In this document: positions 7,440 through 16,848 of the stretch, in pieces
How the letters are laid out: each line of letters starts with the position of its first letter
How positions within the stretch are numbered: position 1 is the first letter of the stretch
Source: Caballeronia sp. M1242
GTDB taxonomy: Bacteria; Pseudomonadota; Gammaproteobacteria; Burkholderiales; Burkholderiaceae
Assembly (NCBI RefSeq): GCF_017220215.1
Contig: NZ_CP071130.1
Coordinates: 930,001-994,000, forward strand
Length of the DNA: 64,000 nucleotides
Reading direction: 5' to 3'
Program-made: the position numbers and the translations under genes
The notes under the pieces: generated by a model
The model's input: only the letters and a program-made list of their open reading frames with translations
What the model was told of the DNA's origin: nothing
Database searches by the model: none

Positions 7440-9431
7440 ATGAAACAGCGCCCCACCGCCCCCGCTTCTGCCCGCCGTCGCTCGCTGCTGAAATTCGCCG
7501 GCGCGTCGGCGAGCGCGCCGCTCATCGGCGGACTCGGCAGTCTGAGCGTGCTCGCCGGCTGCGGAGGCGGCCATCACGATTCGGGCGCCCCGGCCACGCC
7601 CGAGGACCCGATCTGGGGTCCGTCCGGTGCCGCGACGCAGATCATCAACGCGCTCAAGAACGTGTCGACGTCGATGGTGCCGAGCCGCCAGTTCCTCGTC
7701 ACCGACTACGGCGCGAAGCCGTGCACCGTGATTGCCGCGACGAGCCCGTACACCGATCCGTCGAAGTCGCCGCTCAGCACCGGCGCGGACCAGACGCAGG
7801 CGCCCGGCTCCTTCGACTCGCGCCCCGCGTTCCTCGCGGCCATCGCGGCGTGCAGCGCGGCGGGCGGCGGGCGCGTGGTCGTGCCGGCCGGCAACTGGTA
7901 TTGCGCGGGGCCGATCATCCTGCAATCCAACGTCGACTTTCACCTGAGCGCGAATTGCGAGATCTTCTTCAGCCCGAATCCGGCGGACTACGCGAAGGAC
8001 GGCCCGATCGACTGCGGCGCGAATGGCAAGCTCTACTACAGCCGGTGGCAGGCCAACGACTGCCTGAACTACGGCCCGCCCGTCTACGCGCGCAATCAGA
8101 CGAACATCGCGATTACCGGCGAAGGCGATACATCGGTCCTCAACGGTCAGGCCATGACGCCGTTCGCCGGCAGCGGCAATACGTCGACGTGCTGGTGGAC
8201 GTGGAAAGGCAATAGCGGCGCCTACGGCTACGCGGGCTCGTCGACGCCCTCGCAGGCGTACGCCAATCCGAACAACGTCGATCTGAAGACCGCCGTGCCC
8301 GGCATTTCGGATGCGCTCTACGCCAAGCTCACCGACCCCGCAACGCCGTGGCAACAGGACCAGAACTATCTGCCCGCGCTGTCGGAAGCCGGCGTGGCGA
8401 TCGAGAAGCGCATCTTCGGCATCGGACATTATCTGCGGCCGAGCATGGTGGAATTCATCGGGTGTACTAATGTTCTGATGCAAGGCTACCGCACCATCAA
8501 TACGCCGTTCTGGCAGCATCATCCGACCGATTGCAAGAATGTGGTCATCACCGGCGTGACGGTGGATAGCATCGGCCCGAACAACGACGGCTTCGATCCC
8601 GATGCCTGCGACATGGTGCTGTGCGACAGCGTCACGTTCAACACCGGCGACGACTGCATCGCGATCAAGTCGGGCAAGGACCTCGATACGCAATACGGCC
8701 CGGCGCAGAATCACGTCATCCAGAACTGCACGATGAACAGCGGCCACGGCGGCATCACGCTCGGCAGCGAGATGGGCGGCGGCGTGCAGAACATCTATGC
8801 GCGCAACCTTCAGATGCTCAACAAGTTCTGGGCGACGAACTCGCTCAACATCGCGATTCGCGTGAAGACCAACATGAATCGCGGCGGCTTCGTGAAGAAC
8901 TTCTATGTCGATAACGTGACGCTGCCCAACGGCGTGAGTCTGACGCCGTCGGGCTACGGCAGCAGCCTGCTCGCGGGCAGCCCGATCAACGCGACGGTGC
9001 CGCTCGGCGTGGTCACGGCGAGCGCGGCGAATCCGCCGGCGGCGCAAGGCGGCATCATCACGTTCGATTGCGACTATCAGCCGTCGAAGGACGCCATCCG
9101 CACGCGCCCGGCGCTGGTGCAGAACGTCAACATCTCGAACGTGAAGGCCAGCAACGTCACGCTGAACGGCGTCACCGGCTCATGCTTTCAGGCGATCGTC
9201 GCGCAAGGCCCCGTTGCGTTCGACTACAACGGACCCGCGCCGACGCCTGCCATTCCCGCCATTGCCGGCGTCACGATCACCAATTGCGATTTCGGCACGC
9301 CTGTCGCGGCGGGACCGGCAACGGCGACGACGCCCGGACCGATCTACGCGTACAACGTGCATGACATCGTGCTCAACAATACGGTGATCGCAGGGAAGAC
9401 GTTGAATCAGACCATCACCGACGCGCGGTAA
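7440..9431 (+). CDS. Glycoside hydrolase family 28 protein (polygalacturonase-like), Tat-exported lipoprotein
   Basis: The product has 663 residues. The start at ATG 7440 is chosen over ATG 7428 because GGAGA lies just ahead of it. The N-terminus carries a twin-arginine motif (ARRRSLLKFAG, residues 11-21) and then SVLAGC with Cys41, which suggests Tat export and a lipid anchor, with a Gly/His linker after it. Catalytic GH28 motifs are intact: NND near residues 381-383, GDD at 403-405, GHG at 435-437 and RVK at 474-476. The parallel beta-helix fold expected of the family would act on pectin-type polymers such as polygalacturonate outside the cytoplasm. At 663 residues it is longer than a minimal GH28 (about 400). 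No uronate transporter or uxa gene is adjacent, so the exact substrate is open. Confidence 0.9.
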   Translation: MKQRPTAPASARRRSLLKFAGASASAPLIGGLGSLSVLAGCGGGHHDSGAPATPEDPIWGPSGAATQIINALKNVSTSMVPSRQFLVTDYGAKPCTVIAATSPYTDPSKSPLSTGADQTQAPGSFDSRPAFLAAIAACSAAGGGRVVVPAGNWYCAGPIILQSNVDFHLSANCEIFFSPNPADYAKDGPIDCGANGKLYYSRWQANDCLNYGPPVYARNQTNIAITGEGDTSVLNGQAMTPFAGSGNTSTCWWTWKGNSGAYGYAGSSTPSQAYANPNNVDLKTAVPGISDALYAKLTDPATPWQQDQNYLPALSEAGVAIEKRIFGIGHYLRPSMVEFIGCTNVLMQGYRTINTPFWQHHPTDCKNVVITGVTVDSIGPNNDGFDPDACDMVLCDSVTFNTGDDCIAIKSGKDLDTQYGPAQNHVIQNCTMNSGHGGITLGSEMGGGVQNIYARNLQMLNKFWATNSLNIAIRVKTNMNRGGFVKNFYVDNVTLPNGVSLTPSGYGSSLLAGSPINATVPLGVVTASAANPPAAQGGIITFDCDYQPSKDAIRTRPALVQNVNISNVKASNVTLNGVTGSCFQAIVAQGPVAFDYNGPAPTPAIPAIAGVTITNCDFGTPVAAGPATATTPGPIYAYNVHDIVLNNTVIAGKTLNQTITDAR

Positions 9432-9464
9432 CAATGAGGCGCGTGCCGCGGCATTCACGCCGAG

Positions 9465-10589
9465 TCACGCGCCGATCAGCACGCCGGTCCTGAACGCCGT
9501 TGCACCGGTGATTCGTCCGATCGGCGCGCCGGCGTAGACGAAGCGAATGGCGCGTCGCATGTAGAAGACGCCATCGTTCTTCGTGGTGACGGTGGTCACG
9601 GCATCCGTCAGCGGATCGATGATGTCGACGACCGCATCGCCCGCCGTCAGCATCGCGCCGATTGCCGCGCGATACGCGACGATGCCGCTTACCGGCGCCG
9701 TCAATTGCTCGCTGCCCGCGAGCGGCGTCGCGGCTTGCGCGAGCGGCGGCGGTTCGCGCGCCTCGCCTTCAACTACACCGCGCGCGATCAGGAAGTCGGC
9801 GATGGCTTCTGCATCGCGCTCTGCGTGTTCATAGTCCACGTCCCGCTGGCCGCGATGCTCCACCGTCGCCGCGACGTTCGGCGCGCCGAGCGGCGTGCCC
9901 TCGTCCAGCAACGCACGCACTTCGTTCCACAGCAACGCGTGGATTTCGTCGAACGACTGGCCGCCGGAATCAGTCGCGAGCAGCACGCCGTTTGCGCCGA
10001 GATAGCGGGCAAGCGGCTCGATGGCGGGCCAGCTCGCGGGACTGGTGTAGAGATGCATCGTCGCTTCCCGCGAGCAATGCAAATCGAGCACGATGTCCGC
10101 GTCCGATGCGTGCCTGAGCAGCGCGAGCCGCAACGATTCGAATTCGTTGGCGGCGGTCATTTCGCCGAGCATCTCGCGCACCGCCGCGCGCAGAAGCCGC
10201 GTGTTGTGCGTGGCATCCGTGGCCGACAAGCGTGAACGAATGCGTTTGACCAATGCGCTTGCGGGCGGCATCGGAAAGTTGCGGTTGAAGTTGTGCCCGC
10301 TGTTGCTCTCGAAGCGCCCGAGGAACTGACCGAATACATGCTGCGCTAAACCGACGGGATTAGCCACCGGCACGAGCACGACTTCGCCGCGCACGCGCCC
10401 GCTCGCTTCGAGTTGCTTGAGACGCTGCTTCAGCCGCCACGCCGCGAGCATGGCGGGCGTCTCGTCTGCGTGAAGCGATGCTTGCACGTAGACCTTTTCG
10501 TGGGCATGCGGTACGCCGAAGTGAAAGCTGACCAGTTCGCGCGTGGTGCCGAGCGTCGTCGTGACGAGCGGCGTGCGTTCAATGCGCAT
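9465..10589 (-). CDS. Succinylglutamate desuccinylase/aspartoacylase family protein
   Basis: The start is taken at ATG 10589 (MRIERTPLVTTTLG) because the residues upstream of it in the longer frame look non-coding; the protein has 374 residues. The zinc-peptidase-like M14 core is visible: HADE near residues 40-43 supplies His and Glu ligands, and DLHCS supplies the second His. The C-terminal part (VFYMRRAIRFVYAGAPIGRI) is the beta-rich domain common to this family. Relatives remove acyl groups from amino acids such as N-succinylglutamate or N-acetylaspartate; many members are of unknown substrate. It is convergent with the GH28 gene, with 33 nt between stop codons and no clear terminator. No ast operon surrounds it, so it is probably not a true AstE. 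Confidence 0.85.
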   Translation of the reverse strand: MRIERTPLVTTTLGTTRELVSFHFGVPHAHEKVYVQASLHADETPAMLAAWRLKQRLKQLEASGRVRGEVVLVPVANPVGLAQHVFGQFLGRFESNSGHNFNRNFPMPPASALVKRIRSRLSATDATHNTRLLRAAVREMLGEMTAANEFESLRLALLRHASDADIVLDLHCSREATMHLYTSPASWPAIEPLARYLGANGVLLATDSGGQSFDEIHALLWNEVRALLDEGTPLGAPNVAATVEHRGQRDVDYEHAERDAEAIADFLIARGVVEGEAREPPPLAQAATPLAGSEQLTAPVSGIVAYRAAIGAMLTAGDAVVDIIDPLTDAVTTVTTKNDGVFYMRRAIRFVYAGAPIGRITGATAFRTGVLIGA

Positions 10590-10769
10590 AGTGAGTGGTT
10601 CGTATCGATTGCATTGGCTCGGAGTCGGCGTTGGATCACCGCGACGACCGAGGCCGTGTTCGGCGCGATGCACTGCATCGCGCGCACGGATTATCTCGCG
10701 CTCGAACCACTGAGGCTAGCGCTGCAGGCCTGATTCAGCAGGCGCGCTGGCACCCGCGCAAACGCGGCC

Positions 10770-11273
10770 TCAACGCGATGCGTGACGCGAAGCCGAATGC
10801 GACTTCTTGCCCGAAGCGTTCGCGCGCCGCGTGGCCCAACCCTTCTTGGCGGCGGCGGAACGGTCGGCGGCCGAGCGGCGGCTTGCACTCGCGTGCGCCT
10901 GCTTCGAGAGCGACTTGTGCGACGCGGCCTTCGAGCTTTCGCGCTTGAGCACGCGCGTGGACGTGGCGGATCGCTTAGCCTTCGACTCGGTGCTCGGACT
11001 CTTCGTCTTGCGATGCGCGGCCTTGGTATCCTGCGCGGCTTTCTTGCGCGTGCCTTCGGAGGCTTCGCCCTTCTTCGGCGTCTTGAGCTTGACGCCCGCG
11101 CGCCGCGCCTCCGACAACCCGATCGCGATGGCCTGCTTGGCCGACTTCGCGCCGTGCTTGCCTTCGCGTACGTGGTCGATCTGCTCCTTCACGAACGCGC
11201 CCGCCTGCGTGCTCGGCGACTTCCCTGCGCGCTTCGCTTTCTCGGCGCGTTCGAGGGTTTTCTTCTCGGGCAT
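10770..11273 (-). CDS. DUF6496 domain-containing basic protein
   Basis: The product has 167 residues from ATG 11273, with AAGGAG upstream. The first 65 residues contain the recognisable segment KSPSTQAGAFVKEQIDHVRE-GKHG and KQAIAIGLSEARRAGV, which I associate with DUF6496. The remaining 100 residues are low-complexity and rich in Lys, Ser, Arg and Ala, as in histone-H1-like tails, so nucleic-acid binding is plausible but unproven. The domain has no known function. It is 62 nt downstream of the methyltransferase gene and on the same strand. Confidence 0.8.
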   Translation of the reverse strand: MPEKKTLERAEKAKRAGKSPSTQAGAFVKEQIDHVREGKHGAKSAKQAIAIGLSEARRAGVKLKTPKKGEASEGTRKKAAQDTKAAHRKTKSPSTESKAKRSATSTRVLKRESSKAASHKSLSKQAHASASRRSAADRSAAAKKGWATRRANASGKKSHSASRHASR

Positions 11274-11335
11274 GTCGGTGCTCCTTGGGATGTGGAGATG
11301 CCGATGGAGCGAGCAACACGCGTGCCCGGCGCCGT

Positions 11336-12001
11336 CTAGAAAATGCCTGCAATCAAGCGATAGCGCACGCGTTTCGCATACTCGCGATAGGTGTCGTCTT
11401 CGGACAAGAGCCGCTCCTCGCGAACGATGCGCGTCACCTGCAACGTCCAGTGCACGACGAGCACGATCACGTTCTGCAACCCGAAATTGGGCAGCAGAAA
11501 GCCGATGTCCTTGATGAGATAGCCGAAGTACATCGGATGGCGAATGAGCTTGTACGGCCCGTGCACGACCACGCCGCGGTTCGCCGGCAAGATGCCGAAC
11601 GAGCGGCGCAGCGAGAGCTTCGCGCTGATCTGCACCGACATGCCGATCACCTGAAGGCAAACTGCCACCCACTCGGGAATCAGATGGATACCGGGCTTGA
11701 TATCGAAGGCCAGGAAGTAGAACGTCGCGACGCTCGAGACCATCACGGACAGCACGTTCCAGTCTCGCTTGCCCGGCACGCGCGAGAGCAAGGAAAAGAC
11801 GATGGTCACCACTTCGGAAAGCACCATCAGCAACACCGTAACGCGCGACGGATCGCGCCAGAACTGCACGAGGGAGCCGTAAAGAAAAAGGCCGAGCGTC
11901 GCGACGGTGACGATGCGAATGGCCGCTTCCACCAGAACATCGGCATGCGCCTGAAGCCAGGCTGCCACCGGATTCGCGCGGAGTGCTGCATCTATGTTCA
12001 T
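11336..12001 (-). CDS. Isoprenylcysteine carboxyl methyltransferase (ICMT/PEMT)-family membrane protein
   Basis: The product has 221 residues, with ATG 12001 chosen over the GTG just before it (AGGTGA lies upstream). Four or more hydrophobic segments are visible. The C-terminal signature RSFGILPANRG, then GPYKLIRHPMYFG, then REERLL.....Y..Y, is that of the ICMT/PEMT fold, which binds S-adenosylmethionine at the membrane. The bacterial substrate is unknown; lipids and small isoprenoids are candidates. It starts 54 nt after the end of tadG on the same strand with no hairpin between, so read-through from the tad operon is possible although a functional link is not shown. Confidence 0.85.
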   Translation of the reverse strand: MNIDAALRANPVAAWLQAHADVLVEAAIRIVTVATLGLFLYGSLVQFWRDPSRVTVLLMVLSEVVTIVFSLLSRVPGKRDWNVLSVMVSSVATFYFLAFDIKPGIHLIPEWVAVCLQVIGMSVQISAKLSLRRSFGILPANRGVVVHGPYKLIRHPMYFGYLIKDIGFLLPNFGLQNVIVLVVHWTLQVTRIVREERLLSEDDTYREYAKRVRYRLIAGIF

Positions 12002-12055
12002 CACGTCACCTGCTGCATGAAGTCCAGGAAAAAGTCACGCCCTTCCTTTTTAACG

Positions 12056-13888
12056 TCACTGAGTCAGTCGGAGCACACCCAGGTTTCCAGCAATCTGCTG
12101 AAAAATCTGGTTGAGCGTCGCGTTGTCCGGCGCGTGGTAATAGTTGCCCGGCGTGGCGCACGACTGCATGGTCTGCTGCGCCTTCACGCTGGTGCTGTCG
12201 GTGCCGTACTTGCCGAACGTGATCGCATAGATCGTGATGCCGCTGTTCTTCATCGCCGAGCAGACGCCGAGTTGGAAGGTATTGAGATTGTCGGCACTAG
12301 AAGTCACTCCGTTAAGTCCGAGCTGCACCGACTTCAAATTTCGGTCGCCTTGCGAGAGCTGGTTGAAGTACGGCATCGGGAACGTGCCGGAGGTCGTGCC
12401 GGGATCGTTGACCCCGTCGGTCAGCACGATCGCCACGCGTTGCAGCCCCTGCGTCGTTTCCGGGCGCGGCAGCGTCGTATCGCTCGACGTAGTCCAGCCG
12501 TTGTTGCTTCCCGCCACCGCAGGCGACCAGTCCGACGACAACATGCGCCAGCCCCACAACAGCCCGGTCGGAATCATCGTCGAGCCGTAGGCCTTCATCG
12601 AGTTGATGGCGGAGGTAAGCGTGTTCTGGTTCTTCGTGAGGAACACGACCGGCTGAATCGAGCACGGCAGGAAGTCGCTGGAACTGCCGTTCTGGTCGTA
12701 CGTGATGTTGGTGCTCGTCGTCGTCTGCGACCAGCTGCTGGTCGGCGAGGTCGCGGTGCCGCCGCTACACAGCGTCGCCGAGCCGTAACTGCCGCGGTAG
12801 TACGAAAGCGGCACGCCTTTGATGACCGCAGGATTCGGATTCACGCTAGTCGACGCGTTGCAACTGCTCGTGTAGTACCTGATCGAGAAACCGGAAGGCG
12901 GCACGTTGAAGTACCACGGCGTGAAGCCCGGCAAACTCTTCGGCGCATAGGCCTGCGGCTCGATATGGCCACTCGAATCGTGCGGCTCGACCACGCAGCC
13001 GCTCCAATTGGAGATGGTCACGCCGGTGGAGTTGTAGAGCCACTTGCTGGAATCCTGCTGCATCCACGAACCGCTGGTGTTGAGAGAACCCTTGACGTTG
13101 ACCATCGTCGTGAAAGGCACGAGCCCGATATACGAGTCGTTGCCCGAGACGCCGAGAATCTGACCGATGAGCGTGTTCGCGGCGCTTTGAAGGCCCTGGA
13201 GCTTGGTCGACGCGCCTGACGAAGTGGAGGAGCCGTCCGCGGTGTCGGCCATGGAGCCGGTGTTGTCGAGGATCAGCGCGAGTTCCAGCGTGCTCTTCGG
13301 CAGACGTAGTGCCGAGTTGCTTGCGCTGATGGTCTGCGTCGTCGGCTGGGTCGTGCCGGAACCGCCGCTGCCGCCGCTCCCCGTCCCGCCGCTGGAACTG
13401 CTCGTCGTGCCGAAAATGTACGGCGCGTAGAGCGGCACCGACCCGGAAGCCGCGAGCTGGATAGTCTGCCCCGTCGCTGGCGAGCCGGTCACGGTCGCCG
13501 TGAAGTTCGAGTTCGGCATGGTGAGGCCGAGGTAGCCGGTCGGCATGTTGGCGTCGTAATAGGCGCGCGCGTCGGCCTGCCATTGCGCCAGATTCGCGCC
13601 GGTCGTCGAACTGAAATGCGCGAGGTCGGCACCCGCCGACAGCGTGGCGACGTCGAGCGCCATCTGCATGCGCGACGACGAGTTCGCCACGTCGATGGTA
13701 TCGAGCGCGGTGGCGAGCGTGCCGATCATCACGCTCGCGGTGAGCGCGAACATCACAGTGAGCGCGCCCTCTTCGCCCAGGACGAGATTCGCCACCGAGC
13801 GCGGCATGCGCGGGCCGCCGAAGTTGGCGAAGAAGGCGGGCTTCGCGTGAGCGCGCGCGCCGGTGCAAGACACGGGCCTGTTTTTCAC
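12056..13888 (-). CDS. tadG: TadG-like pilus assembly protein with VWFA domain
   Basis: The product has 610 residues, starting at GTG 13888, which overlaps the stop of the preceding gene (GTGA). Residues about 42-62 form one transmembrane helix after a TadE-like EEGALTVMFALT segment. A Gly/Ser-rich linker lies at about 164-180. A von Willebrand factor A domain follows, with MIDAS motif DNTGSM at 208-213 and a later LTDGVND. Proteins of this type are minor pseudopilins or surface components of Tad pili; the VWFA domain suggests metal-dependent adhesion. It is the last gene of the tad run. An internal ATG at 13807 is a possible shorter start. Confidence 0.88.
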   Translation of the reverse strand: MKNRPVSCTGARAHAKPAFFANFGGPRMPRSVANLVLGEEGALTVMFALTASVMIGTLATALDTIDVANSSSRMQMALDVATLSAGADLAHFSSTTGANLAQWQADARAYYDANMPTGYLGLTMPNSNFTATVTGSPATGQTIQLAASGSVPLYAPYIFGTTSSSSGGTGSGGSGGSGTTQPTTQTISASNSALRLPKSTLELALILDNTGSMADTADGSSTSSGASTKLQGLQSAANTLIGQILGVSGNDSYIGLVPFTTMVNVKGSLNTSGSWMQQDSSKWLYNSTGVTISNWSGCVVEPHDSSGHIEPQAYAPKSLPGFTPWYFNVPPSGFSIRYYTSSCNASTSVNPNPAVIKGVPLSYYRGSYGSATLCSGGTATSPTSSWSQTTTSTNITYDQNGSSSDFLPCSIQPVVFLTKNQNTLTSAINSMKAYGSTMIPTGLLWGWRMLSSDWSPAVAGSNNGWTTSSDTTLPRPETTQGLQRVAIVLTDGVNDPGTTSGTFPMPYFNQLSQGDRNLKSVQLGLNGVTSSADNLNTFQLGVCSAMKNSGITIYAITFGKYGTDSTSVKAQQTMQSCATPGNYYHAPDNATLNQIFQQIAGNLGVLRLTQ

Positions 13889-14574
13889 GATGACGTATTC
13901 AGACTAAGCGGCAAACCGTTGCGCGTGCGCACGTAGATGCGTTGATAGATGGTCCGCATGCCGGGCGCGCTGCTCCAGAAGGCGCGCGTCGCGGCCCATG
14001 GGTCGTAGTTGTAGAGAATCTCGACGATCACGGCCGAATCGCCCGGACGAAACGGCCAGGTCGTCGGCAGCATGTTGGTCGTGCCGATCTGCGAGACGAG
14101 CCCCGAGGCGTTCCAGGGCGCGCCGCGCTGCCAGCTTCTGTATTGCGTGCCCGTCTTCGTGAGATCGGTCTGGTCCGTCGAGCTGACGTCGGAAGTCCCC
14201 GGCATCTTGCAACCGCTCGTGCCCTTCAGGTCGCACACGGCGGAGATGAACACCGCGCCGTTCGTCTGAAGGTCGGTCGGCGCGGCGAGCAATGCGGCCG
14301 CTGCCCACAGCGCGCCGAGATTGTTGGCGTTCGTCGTCGCGTTGCTGTCGAGCACCTGCGTGAACTGGCCGATCGAATCCGCGAGCGTGAAGGCCGTGTG
14401 CTCGAGCGTGCTCGCCGCGCGCATGTACAGATAGATCTCGGCGAAGCCCGACAGCACGAGACACATGAGCGGCGTGATGATGACGAATTCCACCGTCACG
14501 CTTCCGACATTGGAGCGCCACAGGCGGACGGAGAAGCGCGCGAGAAGGCGCAGCAGAGGGCGTGCGAAGCTCAT
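13885..14574 (-). CDS. tadF: TadE/TadF-like minor pseudopilin
   Basis: The product has 229 residues. Its ATG at 14574 overlaps the tadE stop (ATGA), which decides the start; the longer frame upstream is a shadow of tadE. Residues about 24-45 (GSVTVEFVIITPLMCLVLSG) are the TadE-type prepilin-like helix with a Glu after a Val-Thr-Val, the pattern recognised by the Tad prepilin peptidase. The rest is a periplasmic domain with a Cys pair (CDLKGTSGC) that may form a disulfide. It is likely the TadF partner of TadE in the pilus base; assignment as TadF rests on order and N-terminal pattern. Confidence 0.82.
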   Translation of the reverse strand: MSFARPLLRLLARFSVRLWRSNVGSVTVEFVIITPLMCLVLSGFAEIYLYMRAASTLEHTAFTLADSIGQFTQVLDSNATTNANNLGALWAAAALLAAPTDLQTNGAVFISAVCDLKGTSGCKMPGTSDVSSTDQTDLTKTGTQYRSWQRGAPWNASGLVSQIGTTNMLPTTWPFRPGDSAVIVEILYNYDPWAATRAFWSSAPGMRTIYQRIYVRTRNGLPLSLNTSS

Positions 14575-15053
14575 TTCTCGTTCTGCACGATGTAGTTGCG
14601 CTGGAACACCAGCTGGTTGATGCCGACGAGCTTGGGAATGCCGGTGAAGGGCGGCATCGTCAGCGTGATGTTGTACGACACGACATCGCCGAAACCGCCG
14701 AGGCTGCCGTCCGTCGAATTGCTGGTGCCGATGGCCCCGTACGCGCCGTAGCTCACCGTGTCGATGACGATGGTCGCGCCGATGTTCGTCCAGCCGCCGA
14801 GAATGGTGTTGATGATCTTCTTGGCCTGATCCGAGCGCGTGCCGCTCGCCGGGTCGACGGTGGTCAACCCCGTGCGCGAGGCCTGCTGCGCCGCGATCTG
14901 CACTGTCGCATCGACGCACATGTCGAGCGCGAGCTCCATCGTCATGAGAACGAGGATGAACGACAGCGGCCCGACGATCGCAAATTCGATGGTCGAAATC
15001 CCGCGGTCGTCGCGCAGGCAGCGGCGCCAGAACGGACGGCGTGCGGCGCTCAT
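14571..15053 (-). CDS. tadE: TadE-like minor pseudopilin
   Basis: The product has 160 residues. Its N-terminus DDRGISTIEFAIVGPLSFIL has the TadE-like cleavage and Glu pattern (G, then E five residues on) followed by a single hydrophobic helix. Such pseudopilins are processed by TadV and are needed for Flp pilus assembly. The start overlaps the tadD stop (ATGA) and the end overlaps the tadF start, so it is tightly coupled at both sides. Confidence 0.88.
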   Translation of the reverse strand: MSAARRPFWRRCLRDDRGISTIEFAIVGPLSFILVLMTMELALDMCVDATVQIAAQQASRTGLTTVDPASGTRSDQAKKIINTILGGWTNIGATIVIDTVSYGAYGAIGTSNSTDGSLGGFGDVVSYNITLTMPPFTGIPKLVGINQLVFQRNYIVQNEK

Positions 15054-15889
15054 CTCGCGCTCACCGACGTGACGGACGCGTCGCTCATGCCCATGCGCTG
15101 ACGCTGGATTTCATAGAAGCGCAGATTGTCCTGCACGGTCGACTTGGGCAGATCGCGGCCGAGAATCTCGGCGGCTGCGTCGTCGTTGCCGAGCAGGCCG
15201 TACGCGAGCGCCAGATCCTGACGCGCCTGCGGCGGCGCGGCCGGAAAACGCGTCACATCAAGCAACACGTTTGCGCCGTCGCGCGGCTTGCCCGACATCA
15301 CGAGCGAAAGGCCGAGGTTGATGGACAGCGACGTGTCACCCGGATTGCGCTTCAACGCTTCGTGCAGCACCGTTTGCGCCTCGTCGTGCTTGCCCTGCAA
15401 GTCGAGCGCGGCGCCGAGGCCCGCTGCGGCGAGCGGATCGTCGGGGCTTTCCGCGAGCACGCGCTGGTACGTGGCGATTGCATCGTCGAAGCGGCGCTGG
15501 CGGATAGCGACGCGCGCCGCGCCGATCAGCGGCGCCGGCGCGGACTTATCGATCGCGCTCGCCTTGTTGTAATAGACGCCGGCGCGCGTGAAGTCGCCCA
15601 CTGTGTAGAGCGCATTGCCGAGCCCGGTCAGCGCCTCGACCGAGTTCGGATTGTTTTGCAGGATCTTTTCGTAGAGCGTCGTCGCCATGTCCATGTTGCC
15701 GGATTCGAGCGCGGACTGCGCAATGCGCAATTCGCTCATCGCGCTGGGCGAGCCGTTCTTGCTGACCGGCCGCAGGTCGGTGGACGCGTGCGTGGTGGTC
15801 GTAGTCGTGCAGCCGCCGGCGATCAAAACAAGCGCGGCGCAACCGGCCAGCAGCGAAACGCGTCGGGCGAAGGATCGGGGAGTCTTCAT
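15050..15889 (-). CDS. tadD: TadD-like TPR lipoprotein
   Basis: The product has 279 residues. It has a lipoprotein signal ending in LIAGGC (Cys near residue 27), followed by a poly-Thr stretch and several tetratricopeptide repeats (for example SALESGNMDMATTLYEKILQ and VAIRQRRFDDAIATYQRVLA). In Tad systems this outer-membrane lipoprotein helps assemble the secretin, in the way PilF/PilW pilotins do. The start overlaps the tadC stop. Confidence 0.88.
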   Translation of the reverse strand: MKTPRSFARRVSLLAGCAALVLIAGGCTTTTTTHASTDLRPVSKNGSPSAMSELRIAQSALESGNMDMATTLYEKILQNNPNSVEALTGLGNALYTVGDFTRAGVYYNKASAIDKSAPAPLIGAARVAIRQRRFDDAIATYQRVLAESPDDPLAAAGLGAALDLQGKHDEAQTVLHEALKRNPGDTSLSINLGLSLVMSGKPRDGANVLLDVTRFPAAPPQARQDLALAYGLLGNDDAAAEILGRDLPKSTVQDNLRFYEIQRQRMGMSDASVTSVSAR

Positions 15890-16848
15890 TTGGTCTTGTC
15901 GATGAAAGCGAGCAGCTGAATAACGGACGGTCCGGCGGCGATCGCGATAATGGCGGGCAGAATGAAAAGCATCATCGGCACGACCATCTTCGGCGCGAGT
16001 TGCGCGGCCTTTTCTTCAAGCGAGGCGATGTGCTGCACGCGCTCCGTGCGCGACAGCGTGCGCAGCGCCTGCGTGATCGGCGTGCCGTAACGCATGGACT
16101 GCGTGAGCGTAGAAATCAGCGCGCGGATGGACGGCAAGTCGATGCGCTCCGCGAGCCCGTTGAGTGCGCGCGTGCTGTCGCCGGAGAGCTTCAACTCGTC
16201 GGCGGTGAACGCAAATTCATCCGACAGCGGCGGGCAGATCGTCTTCAGTTCGTCCGCGACGCGGCGAATGGAAACGCCGAGACTATTGCCCGCGTTCGTG
16301 CAGATCACGAGCAGATCGAGCGCGTCGGGCAGGCAGCTCGCCATCGCGGCGCGGCGGCGGCTCGCCATGAAGCTGACGAGATACTCCGGCACGATCATGC
16401 CGACGATGAACGCGAACAGCATCGCCACGCCGCGCACGGCGGGAAAGTGGCCGAGCACCGGAATGCGCGAGCCGAGCATCACGGTGAGCGTCGCGCCGAC
16501 CAGTCCCACGCAGAACTTCGAAGCGAGCAGCACCGACACCGAGAGGTTGCTGCGGTAGCCGCTTTTGATGAGTTCCTGCTGGAGCTTGAGCCGATACTTC
16601 GCGTCGAAGAGCGGCAGCTTGTCGCCGATGCGCGCGAGACGCCGCATCAGGCGCTTGCGAAAGCCGGCGTCTTCCTGCTCGTCGGCGTGGCCCGCGCCCG
16701 TGCGCAGGCTCGCGCCCGCAAGCCGCGTGCGCTCGGCGATGCGGCCGCGCTGGCCGCCGTGGCGCGTCATCCACCAGATAGCAAGGCCCGCGAAGAGCGC
16801 GAGCAGCATCAGCAGATTGATGAGTGTCTCGACCTGATTCGGCTTCAT
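15886..16848 (-). CDS. tadC: TadC, inner-membrane platform protein (GspF family)
   Basis: The product has 320 residues, with the start ATG 16848 fixed by overlap with the tadB stop (ATGA). There is an N-terminal transmembrane helix, a cytoplasmic stretch, then the T2SSF domain with the conserved PDALDLLVICTNAGNSLGVS region and two C-terminal membrane helices. With TadB it forms the inner-membrane platform that couples the TadA ATPase to pilin assembly. A longer frame to 17286 is a shadow of tadB. Confidence 0.9.
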   Translation of the reverse strand: MKPNQVETLINLLMLLALFAGLAIWWMTRHGGQRGRIAERTRLAGASLRTGAGHADEQEDAGFRKRLMRRLARIGDKLPLFDAKYRLKLQQELIKSGYRSNLSVSVLLASKFCVGLVGATLTVMLGSRIPVLGHFPAVRGVAMLFAFIVGMIVPEYLVSFMASRRRAAMASCLPDALDLLVICTNAGNSLGVSIRRVADELKTICPPLSDEFAFTADELKLSGDSTRALNGLAERIDLPSIRALISTLTQSMRYGTPITQALRTLSRTERVQHIASLEEKAAQLAPKMVVPMMLFILPAIIAIAAGPSVIQLLAFIDKTK